Source: Glomus cerebriforme
Lineage: Eukaryota > Glomeromycota > Glomeromycetes > Glomerales > Glomeraceae
Length of the DNA: 26,695 bases
Reading direction: 5' to 3'
Assembly (NCBI GenBank): GCA_003550305.1
Contig: QKYT01000140.1
Coordinates: 53,477 to 80,171, forward strand
In this document: in pieces, positions 8,587-19,437 of the stretch
How the letters are laid out: each line of letters opens with the position of its first letter
Position numbering within the stretch: the stretch's first letter is position 1
Position numbers and translations under genes: made by a program
The notes under the pieces: generated by a model
The model's database searches: none
The model's input: the letters and a program-made list of their open reading frames with translations, nothing else
Told to the model about the DNA's origin: nothing

Positions 8587-10832
8587 TTAAATAGCGTTTA
8601 CAGTACTTTCAGATGGTTGCAGTTGTTGCAGCTCTTGTTTTTTAGTAGCATTTTGAAGACGACGTTGTTGTTTTAATAAATTATCTAATTTTTTTTGAGC
8701 AAGTGCAAGACCACCTTTGGAAGCTTTTTCATAACATTCAATGGCTTTAGGAATATTCTTTTTAATGCCAATGCCTTCTTCATAACATCTACCTAAATCC
8801 ATCTGAGAAGTAACATTTCCAGCTTCAGCACTGGCTAAAAATTGATCAAAAGCGCTTTGAAGATTTTTGGTAGTACCATAACCCCTTTCATAACAATATC
8901 CTAACATCCATTGTCCCCTACTATTACCACTATCGCTGCTTTTTTTAAGCAATTCAAAAGCTTTCTTCCTATCTTGTTTAATACCATAACCCCAATAATA
9001 ACATCTACCTAAAAAATATTGTCCTATAGAATCATTTGAATCCGAAGATTTTTTATATTGATTGAAAGCTTCTTGTTTATCTTGTGCCGTACCGATAGCA
9101 TTTTCAAAGAAAAATCCAATTAGACAAGAAAATTTGAGGTCATCCCGATGTCTTTGTAATGATTTAAATGTTGATTTGTGTTCTCTCATACGATTATGTA
9201 AATATTCTTTTATACTTTGTATCATCGTATTTGTATCTCCACTTATTTCCAATATTTCTTCAAAGAATTTTAATATTTCCTCAAAGAATGCCTTATCTGT
9301 ATTGGCAATTATTTTTTTATTTTGTGTTAATGATATGGGAGATGATGGTGGTGAATTAAGTGAACTTCGACGTGAATTAGGCAATTTCGGACTTTTTAAT
9401 GGAGGGGATTTGCTATTGTTGTCGTTATTATGATTTGATATGGAGATCGAGTGAATACTCTTCCTTGACGAATGATTACTTTTGATTGATTCTCTTGATG
9501 ACTTTTCGTGTTCTTTCCTAATGCCATTAGATTGGTTATGTTCACTAGGTATACTTATTTGATTAATTGCACTCAGTAAATCCGATGAAATGTCTGAAAT
9601 AGACGAAACACTCTTCCTATCGGTGATTCTCTTCTTGTGTGTTGCATTACCGTTACTTATAATTTTTTCGGGGATAGATTTCTCAAGAACTTTCTTCCAT
9701 GTATTCCCACTGGAGGCAATTCCATTAAGCTTCTCCAATACTTGAAAGATATTAGGTCGCTGATTTGGTACGCCATCCCAACATTGAGAATAAATATCAA
9801 TATAAGCTTGTGGAGTTCCTTTAATAGGACGTTCCCTTTGTCCATTTGATATTTTTATATCAAGTTGAAATTGTGTTAATGATGTCATTGATTTAAATGG
9901 TGGTCTACCACTTGATATTTCCCATAATAAAACTCCAACACTATATACATCTGATTTATCATTTCTTCTGTATTGAGGATTTTTTATACTTCGTGGTTCA
10001 ACATATGCTATATCTCCCTTTAAATCTGATAATGATTTGGTCATTTCACTTAATTGTTTTGAAGATCCAAAATTACTTATTTTAATTACTCCTTCTCTTA
10101 CTAATATATTACTAGGGTTCTAGAATATCCGAACAAGGAGAGTTATGATTGATGTGCAAAACAAAACAATAAACAGAAAGAAGTACTTTAATTTATTCTT
10201 ACCAGGTCTCGATGAATTATTTTCTCTTTATGCAAACATGCTACGCCGTTTGCTAATTGTTTTGCAAGGTTTAATTTATCCGTCCATGATAATGATGTGA
10301 AATGTTTACTTAAATAATGCCTAAGTGTTCCTCCATCTGCATAATCCATCATTAACAAATACTTGTTAAAACTTGGTTCTATTATATTCCAAGAAGGAGA
10401 AAAAGAGGGATTAAATATCTGAGTATATCATAAAACTATCGTAATCATTATTTAGATAATAGTTACCTTGACTAACACCATAAAATCGTAATATATTTGG
10501 ATGATTATCAACTTTTCTATGCAATTTCAACTACATTGCAAAAAAAATGAGTACATTGATATAAAATCAATTACGAAAGGTAATATACGTACCTCATTGA
10601 CAAATTTTTCTACAAGATGCGTATCAAGTTTGTCATTTCCTTCTTTAATAACTTTACTTTTTAAAGCAACAATTATTCCACGATCATTCCACATTGCTTT
10701 ATATACATCTCCTAATGATCCTCTTCCAATTATTTCAATATCTGAAAATTTATCATATGCGTGAAATTTCACATGTCCCTCTTCTATAACTTGTTTTAAC
10801 CAATTGTTCGTATTGTTCGTACTTTCCATCAT
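8587..10832 (-). CDS. Sel1-repeat protein kinase-like protein (probable pseudokinase)
   Basis: The model is complement(join(8587..10119, 10203..10378, 10467..10530, 10593..10832)): 2013 nt, 670 residues. The GT-AG introns are 62, 88 and 83 nt with all phases matching. The kinase fold spans about 30-295. It has a glycine loop GRGSLGDVY (36-44), the ATP-site lysine in VALK (K58), a likely helix-C Glu80, HRDL (157-160, Asp159) followed by NPSN, then NFG (176-178) where DFG is expected. YVEP (199-202) stands in place of APE, followed by [12 protein letters not shown] and the late Arg281. A Ser-rich linker, probably disordered, runs to about 430. A short helical part with a duplicated FFEEIL follows. 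Four Sel1 repeats fill about 486-632 ([30 protein letters not shown]), and the tail is Gln-rich. Sel1 repeats form helical scaffolds for protein partners. Asn at the DFG aspartate should remove Mg binding, so I infer a scaffold or weak kinase. The first of two Met codons was chosen as start. Confidence 0.9.
9247..9288 (-). repeat. In-frame 21-bp tandem duplication in the kinase-like gene
   Basis: Two 7-codon units encode FFEEILK and FFEEILE next to each other, just before the Sel1 repeats. The DNA of the two copies differs mainly at synonymous sites, so the duplication is not brand-new. Confidence 0.7.
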
Positions 10833-10907
10833 TTAATTAATTTTTATGATTGATTTTTTTGTTTTGGAAAAAAGAAACATTTCAAAAGGGAAGGGTAAAA
10901 AAATGAT

Positions 10908-10916
10908 TTATATATT
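10908..10916 (-). promoter_or_regulatory. TATA box of the Sel1 kinase-like gene
   Basis: The minus strand reads AATATATAAA about 76-84 nt before the ATG at 10832, a distance similar to the TATA-like elements of other genes in the window. Confidence 0.45.
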
Positions 10917-11248
10917 TGTTAAACACCTTGTGAAATGTTGTACTTCGGAATATCTAAACTCTTCATCGTATCACAATCTTGGATACACAATATATCAATA
11001 TATTTAAGTGATTTTTTTTTTTTATCTAATAATAACTACGATAAGTAAAATGACATATGATGATCGTCGGTATTTTTTTCATCTGATCTTACGAAAAGTA
11101 GCCATTACTTTTAATTATTCCCCACATATATTTCAAATTAGTACTTCCGCATAAAATAAAGTGCATGACATATTGTACCTTGCATTTAGCCACACTATTT
11201 TAAATATCGTAGTCTCGAAATATAAATTAAATAGCAGATATCATGTGA
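10917..11248. other. Upstream region of the kinase-like gene
   Basis: No gene was seen. It holds a poly-T run near 11011-11022 and one ATCATGTGAT motif at 11240-11249, a one-base variant of the CACGTG motif found elsewhere in the window. Confidence 0.55.
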
Positions 11249-12408
11249 TTATGGGCTAATAAAAATCAGACGAATTTCATTGTGACTTTGCATACGGGAA
11301 ATATCTTGAATTAAACGATTCATTTTTTGAGAAAAAAATAGGATCATAGAATAAAGTTTATGTAACGAATAGTTAAAGCCCAGAAACAATAGAGGGTTTA
11401 CTAAGCCTTTGACTCTGTCACCAATAGAACATATGGATTGAGATGCTGAATAAAGTCGTACAGTCAATTTTCTCTCAAGTGCAGACCCTTGGAACCAGAG
11501 TGTTCATTTACTGAGGGTGTACATTTCACTGTATGATGAATTCCATTATACCAAAAGCATGACAACCCCAATTTTATTGTCACCACTCATACCAAAGAAT
11601 ATTTGAAATCAATTCTGAATCCTTATCATTCATTGATGAGTTTGTCAATAATTTAGCTACTAAATGTAGTCTTGATCTAGAATGTCCCATTCAAGGTGCC
11701 ATGTTTTATATATTGTGTAGAGTTATTTACCGTTGTAACATATGGAATACTATTACATAATATTACATAGATATTAAATGATGATTACTTGGTTAGACTA
11801 CAAAAATCACCGGGTATTGGAGTGGAATTTGGAAGTGAAGTTTGACTTTAAATGGAGGATCTTTCGGCATGAGGAAGGTCTGTGTAATGCCCTTTTGGGG
11901 AAGGATACTTTATCCCCATTTAGTTGATATATTAATTAAAAAATATTGGTGGAATCACAAATGTAATTTTAATTGTAATCATCTTAAGGATTCATCATTA
12001 CCAATTTTTATAATAACTTCATCAGATAATAGTTAAAAAGATCTAGAAAATTATTTGCCAAATTGTAGATAAATAAAAATTTAATAATCAACATATTAAA
12101 AATTTATCTGCATTATAAGCATCACAATTTACTACTATTGGTATAATCAGGGGGATGCATTTGGATTGCTTCACTTATTAAAAGGGAAGTTAAAGAAGCA
12201 GTTAAACCACTTGAAACAAAGATTAATAAAGATTGATGGTAGTAATAAAATGATTGAAAAAATGAACATGTACTGTATAGTATTAATATGAGTGATTACA
12301 AAGTTACTTAATGATCATTCCATAAAGGAGTATTGAAGTATTAGGCAATCATGACAATAAACCAATATTATTCAAAAGTGAATCCTCTCAGAAAAAACAT
12401 AATAGTGA
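11249..12408. pseudogene. Coding-like remnants, frame and strand unresolved
   Basis: This stretch is less AT-rich than the neighbouring intergenic DNA and keeps several open frames of 60-85 codons that do not join. On the plus strand, coding-like segments occur at about 11470-11650 (with a double stop, TGATGA, near 11534), at about 11568-11757 in a second frame (FVNNLATKCSLDLECPIQGA), at 12100-12291 (basic, Lys/Leu-rich) and at about 12330-12432. On the minus strand a frame of about 84 codons covers 11249-11502 without an early ATG. I recognise no family. The pattern fits a gene or element broken by frameshifts and stops, or unspliced exons of an unrecognised gene. Confidence 0.35.
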
Positions 12409-12416
12409 ATCAGAAA

Positions 12417-12740
12417 CTACAAAAGGCTTTTAATATGTACCAAATGTTCTAAAGGAATTGAGTCTGAAGAAAAAGCAAGATGCAGAAGAAAAGTTCTAGG
12501 GAATCTAAGTGATATACCTATTAGATCTGGTATCTCTACTGTAGTTTTTGGATTACTATCTATTAATCCTAAAAAATCTTTCATAAGAATTGCATTGCTT
12601 TCTTCATTCACTTGTTTAGTAATAGTGATATTTCTTTCATCAGTAATTGTAAACTTATTTTGCAATTTTGCCAAAGAGAGAAAAGTTTTGATCTTTTTAC
12701 CATACTTATACTCATGAAGTTTAATAGTTATATAATACAA
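12417..12740 (-). CDS. Unrecognised open frame of about 107 codons, possibly an exon or fragment
   Basis: The minus frame is open from 12740 to a stop at 12417, but its first codon is TTG, and the first ATG gives only about 54 residues (from LMKDFLG on). The full frame looks protein-like, mixing charged and hydrophobic residues (FTITDERNITITKQVNEESN). An overlapping plus-strand frame (12409-12717) is about as long, starts near a CTKC motif and encodes a hydrophobic helix, so the coding strand is not settled. No CpG occurs in the stretch, as in the decayed block that follows. It may be the edge of an old element. Confidence 0.25.
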   Translation of the reverse strand: MYYITIKLHEYKYGKKIKTFLSLAKLQNKFTITDERNITITKQVNEESNAILMKDFLGLIDSNPKTTVEIPDLIGISLRFPRTFLLHLAFSSDSIPLEHLVHIKSLL

Positions 12741-14772
12741 AATCTTTATAACAAATAATCAAAATAAAATAATTAAAATTTGTAAAACTTAAAATACTAA
12801 AATATTGTTTTATCCAATAAAAAAGCTTTTAGTATATAATCAGTTAATTTTTATATAAGTGTATATTATATCAGTTTAAAGTAATATTATTTTACTACAA
12901 AATTAAAAATTGGAACTATGTAGAATTTTACAATAAAAAACATAAAAATACTGCAAAAAAATAATTATTATTATTTATTAATTTTTAATTTAATTAAATG
13001 TAATAAATTATATAAATATAAAATCATATAATTAATTAATTTTTAAATTATAATTGGCTATTATAATATCACATAACCTATTATATAAGTAAATAAATTT
13101 AGAAATTTTTTTATTTTATAACAAATATTAAAAATAAGATAATAATAATATTATAATAGTTAAACTACCCAAATTAGATTATAAAATTATATATAATAAA
13201 TTTCTTTTTAATTTGAACTAATTACTGCCCATTGCAATTTATTGGTTAAAAATTTCAATGTAACTAAAAACTATTATTGCACAAAATTTTGATTCAGTTA
13301 AATGTATCATATAATATGAAAATTTATAAATCATCAAAAATTTCATTTGTAATAAATCAGTAATAAAATTTAAACTTTAACTGAAAGTTAAAATAAAAAA
13401 AAAATTTATTATGCATTATATATATTAATGATATAATATATTTATAAAAATACATTAAATTTTAAACTAATAATAGTATATATTCTTTTACATATATTAT
13501 ATTAAAAACTTTAAAAATTTTCATTATATATTCTATGAAAAATTTAATATACTAGTATCAGTAGTATAAAATAATTCTTAATAGAATAACATACAGTTGC
13601 ATAAAAAAATATAAAACAGATATATAACAAAAAGATTTATTATTACTTTTTGTAAGGTTTTACAAAAAAAAAAATAAATAAAAAAGAAGTAATAAAAATT
13701 AAAAAAATTTATATTAGTATCTTAATTGATATGACTGAAAGTCTAAAGCAATTTTTCAATATATTCTTATATAAATTTAACAAAAATTAGTAATTATAAA
13801 GAAAAGTAATATAACTGATTGAAAATAATAATACTGTAATTCTGCTAATAAAAAAAAAAAGTTATATAATATATCAAAAAGTAATAATATATATAATATT
13901 AAAAATAGATAATTTAAAATATGATCATATAATATAATATTTTATTAATTTTTGCCAGATTTATCTGTTAAACTTATAATTTTAAATGAAAATTATAATG
14001 CTAATTATATATGAATAATATAATACTATATAATATAAGATTTATAATAATTTTTAATTCTATTAATCAGAATTATAAATATATATATCTATTTTTTTTT
14101 AGATATTTTATGTAAATTTATAAAACTATTTAATTAAATTTTCATAGGCAATAAAATTGCCTTTTTGAAAATTATATTGGAAAAAGAATAGGATATTTTT
14201 TACCAAAAGTATATACTTTCTAAAGTACCTTTCTATTATATTACTTATTATTCTTTTTTTATTTCTTATACCTTTAGCTCATTAAAATTACCAATTTATT
14301 TTCTTGTCTAATTAAAGACTTTGTAATCTTAGAAATACTAATTAGTAATCTTACTATTTAGTAGCTAAACTTTTTGGAATTCTATAAATACTAATTTGTT
14401 ATTTTATTTAGCACAAATTTTTTGAAAAAAATAAGCTTATTGTATATAAAATAAAGTAAAGTTATAAGTAAATTATAAATATAATAAGTAGATTAATAAT
14501 ATACAAATTACCTTTTTATAGTATGCAATAAAAGTATTAAATATAAATATAAAAAAATATATCTGAAAGCAAATTGGTATATGCAATATTGTGAACTATC
14601 TAATGCAATAATATTCTATTTTATGATGCATAAAAAAAGGACAATCTATACTAATAGCATGCATATATGAAATAAATATAGGAATCATATACATTATCTT
14701 ATAGTCTTCTAATTTGCATACTATATTATAGCTGAAAAGAAAGTAGAAATATGAGTCTTAAGATAAATATAA

Positions 14773-14813
14773 ATACTTCTACTAAAAGAAAAAAAATATA
14801 TTAGCAGAAGTAT
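14773..14813. repeat. Inverted repeat, 13-bp arms
   Basis: ATACTTCTACTAA (14773-14785) pairs with TTAGCAGAAGTAT (14801-14813) at 12 of 13 positions, with a 15-base A-rich loop. It is a possible miniature-element remnant inside the decayed block. Confidence 0.55.
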
Positions 14814-15939
14814 AAGCTTTTTAGAGTATTAATATATTTTTTTCAACCCATATACTATTATTTTCTATTGTATACTAGTATTACAAAACAAATATAAATA
14901 TAAATATCTCTTGATTCATAAAGCCAATCTACTTGAAATTTAGTATATACTGTATATAGTTCTGATTAAGGATTTTTAAACAAGTTCACATATGTATAAA
15001 TTTAATTAGTGGGGTTTGAGATATTTGCATTCAAAGTTTTTTCTTATAAATTTTAAAAAAAAACCTATCATAATAACTTATCTCTTGCAGATCAAAGATC
15101 AAAAAAGGCTTTAACATAGTAAATTAGTAAAATCTATAGCTAAAAAAAGTAGTCAAGAATAAATGATTAAGAATGATTGCTTATTTTTTAATAATTTGCT
15201 TTACTATAATACTTTTTAACATATTTTACATATATTTCATAAAAAGAAGCTATTAGTATATCACATTTATCATAAAAAATATGAGATCATCTTTTTTAAT
15301 GAATGTGACATTCTTTTTGCTAATACCATTTTTTTCATATATATAACTATCAATATAGATATATAAACAAGAATAAAATGCTATTTGTATATTAAATAAT
15401 ATTTTAATAATTTACTATATAATTAATTTTACAAATTAAATATTTTTAAAATAAAACCAAAGAAATAACAGCTAATATTATAGATTCAGATAAAAAAATA
15501 AAATCTTTATCTTAAGTAAAAAAGTAAAAAAAGTATTATTAGAAGTATTGAAAGCAGCAATATACTAGAAATTTAAAGAAAATAGTAAGTTTATTAAAGA
15601 TTATCTTAGCTACATAAAAAAAATGCAATTGGTAGAAAATTCTGATAAATCTAAATATATTACAAGAAAACTAGTTTCAGATAAATTATCATATGATATA
15701 AAAATAAAAAAGTTCAAATATGATATTGGAAAGAATTGTATACTAAATTAGAAGAATTATATAATCTCTATCATGAGATATCCTAAAAAAAAAATGAAAT
15801 ATTTAAAGAGAATACAAAAAGAATTATTCAAAAACTTTTTAATATATATATTATTTATAAATAAATAAATATATTAAAAGCTGATAATTCTCTTAACTTA
15901 TAAATACCTATTGGAAAGAAAATTTAATATTATGAAAAT

Positions 15940-16640
15940 AATTAATTAGTTCTCTTTTACAAATAATTGCTTAGATCTATTATCCTTATTATCTTTAAGT
16001 TAATAAAGAACCAGCTGATTTTTTTGTACTAGTAATTTTTTAATATGATAAATTTGAGAAGACCAATTTTTATTAATAAGTTAATCATAATTTATCATAA
16101 CTTATAAGTTCTTTTTAAGTTTTAAAAACTATACAATAACTTACTTCTTTTTTATTATTATAACTAGAAATAAACCTATAAGTTAAATCATAGAATTATT
16201 AATATTTTTTACAATTATTAAATTTTTTATTCAAGTCCAAAATTTTTTAAATAAATATAATATTAATAAGTTATATATATTCTGAATACAAAATAATTTC
16301 TTAAATAAAGTTTTATTATAACTTTTAATAATACTTATAATATACTTAGATTTGGCTTTCTGAATTTTTATACTATACTCTCTTATTAATTTCTCATAAT
16401 TATCTTTAAACTCTAGATCCTTATCTGTTAAAAATACTTTTGGTCATGTAAAAGAATACTTAGAATTATTATATTTCTTCTTAAGAGCCCTAGCAATAGT
16501 ATGAAAAATTAAAAAGCCTTTTTTATTCTTAATACTAATAGCATTTATAGAAATAGAAACTTTATATATTGAAGCTACATTAATTACATTAAGATAAAAA
16601 AATAGGTAACTCATCCTATAACATGATAATGTTTACATAA
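15940..16640 (-). mobile_element. Decayed DDE integrase (rve-type) of a transposable element
   Basis: On the minus strand a coding frame with scattered stops reads as an integrase core. ASIYKVSISINAISI marks the first strand, where the catalytic Asp is expected but codon 16543-16545 is AAT (Asn). PKVFLTDKDLEFK carries the second Asp at 16423-16425. The helix that normally ends IVERFNRTL reads IIKSYNKTL, with Lys at 16324-16326 in place of Glu. Downstream, NWSSQIYHIKK and LFVKEN (about 15950-16080) match the C-terminal tail of the integrase family found in Maverick-like and F54H12.3-type transposon proteins. A TGA at 16444-16446 stands where Trp is usual. Two of three catalytic residues are lost and the frame is interrupted, so it is inactive. 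All these changes are G-to-A on the coding strand. Confidence 0.7.
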
Positions 16641-19437
16641 TATTATTATTTTAAACTAGTTATTTAAAAATTGCATATGAGTAAAATATTATATTGCTTA
16701 TCCTTCCATAATGCTAATAAATATGAGTTTTAAAATTTTATACAAAAAAATTGTCTATTAGCTTGTTACTTTCTTACAAATATAACATAACTAAGAATAA
16801 TTTCACTTTAATTGCATAATATCTTTTCAAAAGTTTCTTTTTTATTATTTTTTTTGCCATTTTTTCATATTGCAATATGTTATAAATATTACTTCTTTAC
16901 TTACTTATTTGCAAAATTTCAGACACTTTAGTGTTAGAATAGAAAAAAAAATATCTGCAAATTTTACATCTATTCCTTTGGCAAAAATTTGTCTAATATC
17001 TTCTATGTATTTCAGATAGGTTACTAATTGATCTCACATGATTAGCCTATACTACTACTTTAAGATCCCTTCTATATCTATGCATATAACCTAAATAATA
17101 AGAACTATTACTATATTTTTTTATAATTCGTTTTACATGATGGATATAATAATAAACATTTTCAAATTCTTTATTATAATTTAAATTATACTAGAATAGA
17201 GCTTTAAGACTTTATTATGAAAATATATTTAATTATAGATTAGATTATTAAGTTGAAAAATAGGTAATGTGAGTTAATAGAATAGGTACAGTAGCTGGAA
17301 CACTTACTTCAAATTTAGTAAATATAATTAAGATACTTATCTTAACTGATATAGTTTAAAGTATAAATAATGTATTTATTTCAAATAAGTTTTTTTCATC
17401 ATAATTCTTAATTACATGATTTTATTCCTAACCAATGATTAGAATATTACATGATTTTTTTATTTTTCGATCTATAATATTTAAGATTTGAGTATCAGTT
17501 AGTTCTAATATATTTCTTATACTATATAAAATTTTATAAGCTTTATCTATATCAATTCCTTTAACTTTTTTTTAGATATAAGATTGATAATCTTTTCAAA
17601 TAGTTTATATTGTATATATTTTTAGCTTTTTGGATTTTTTTATACAGATTTAATTCTAAAACATTAGATAAAGAAACTTTAATCATAGTATAAATTTAAG
17701 ACTTCATAGTTTTCTTAATTACATCAGTTTTAAACAAATATTAAAAATTTTATTTTAGTATATTGCTTTATATACTTTTCAGTAAAATTAAAAAGCCATT
17801 GTCAAAATATTTCATCATGGGTAAAATCAATTATGACAGTCATAATTTTTACTAATAAAATATATAAATTACATCAAATTACATCTTTGTGTTATGTTAG
17901 TTATAATTCAAAAAAAATCTATTTTATAGGAAAGTATATTTCTTTATAATTATATCAGCATATAAGTTCTTTTTGTTTAATTTCTATCATTTTACCTTTT
18001 ACAACTTTAGTATCAGAAAATAATTGAACTAAATCTTATCTATTTTTCTCAATATTAATTGATAAAGTAAATGTTCTTTTTTGAATAAATAAATTCACTT
18101 TCTGAATTATATCTTATTTAATTTTCTGATTATATGATATTTTTTAGACAATAAGTAAAGAAGATATTTCCTAAAATGAATTATATGATGAAATATGATT
18201 GTTTTCTAAAGAATTAAAAGAAAATAAAAATTTAATCTAGCTTAATTAGAAGTTATAGGAATCACAACTTTTAATATAACTTTAGATACTCTTGGACTTA
18301 ATTTTTAGCTAATTCATGCTGAAGTTTTTTCTTTTTATTTTTCTGCCTTATATTATCATCAACTGAATACTTTTCTTATTCATTTCATCTAAAAAAATAT
18401 TCATATTTCTATCTTTTAATAACATATTCAATATATATTTATTATACTTTTCATATATATTTATTTATATATAAAACTAAAATTAAGATAATTTCTATAT
18501 TTGAAATGGTTGAAATAGTTAAAATAATTTTAATTTGGGTCCTCTTAAAAGTCAAATATTTGAAATTACATCACATCATGTAATTTTATAATAAATAAAT
18601 AATATTAAATTTCAAAATCTATTATCTTCAACATTTAGTAATTAGAATTTAATAATTTTTAATATTTATGCCATTAGATTCATTATAATATAGAATTCAG
18701 ATAATATATATTTTATAACTGTAGTTGATATTATACTATTTTATAATTATATAAAATCATATAATATGATGTAATTTTGGCTTATTTCAACTTTAATTTT
18801 AACTTTTAGATCTTCAGATTAAAATATTTCAACTTTTGAAATTTAATTTCAGTTTCATAGTTTTGATAAATATAAAATTTTAAAATATTCTATTATACTT
18901 ACTTTATTAATTATATAAAAATAAATGTTACTGAAAAAATTTCATTACAGTTATAAAAAGTATTATAATTACCAATCTATTTTATTTACCTTTTTTTTAA
19001 GGATATATAATTAGTCTGTATTAATATAAAAAGAGTTTGTAAGTTTTCTTTATAAATGGTATAAAATTTATTTTTAAAATTGATGAATCATTTAAAATTG
19101 TTGAAATACAGATAAATATTATATAGAAAATATTGGAAATAAGTAACTCACTTGCAAAATATTTTTATATTATTAAATTTAAAAAAACTTATATAGTCTT
19201 TTACTTTTAACAAAAATATATATAATTTTAATAATTATTTCATAATAATTATAAAAATTAATTAACTAACTATCCTAATAAAAAAACTTTAAAATAGAAA
19301 ATAAAAAAAAATTTAGATTGTTTATATTATAAAATAATATATGTTCAAATATTTATAAATTTTTATTATTAGAAAAAAATACTTTTTGAAAGAAAAGTAA
19401 GAATAATATGAAATTATAAATATAATAATTATTAATC

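Larger units (their letters stand above)
12741..19437. other. Extremely AT-rich, CpG-free block of decayed elements
   Basis: Over about 6.7 kb I count only two CpG dinucleotides (17129 and 17468), while the genes on either side contain many. Reading frames are short and full of stops. One recognisable element, an integrase, lies at about 15940-16640. Upstream of it on the minus strand (to about 18450) lie broken coding-like frames that probably belong to the same or related elements. CpG loss with G-to-A and C-to-T change is the expected mark of methylated and silenced transposon DNA. I saw no intact gene, LTR or terminal inverted repeat. Confidence 0.7.

Noticed and set aside
9062..9433. Plus-strand frame of 123 codons, with smaller ones at 9168-9359 and 9637-9849
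   Set aside because: Antisense to well-supported kinase-linker and Sel1 exons; the sense strand has clear domains.
10379..10466. Alternative acceptor at 10419 for intron 2 of the kinase-like gene, suggesting a frameshifted pseudogene
   Set aside because: That acceptor brings an immediate TAA, but the next AG (10379-10380) restores the frame and the expected kinase sequence FYGVSQEPSFNKY, so the gene is intact.
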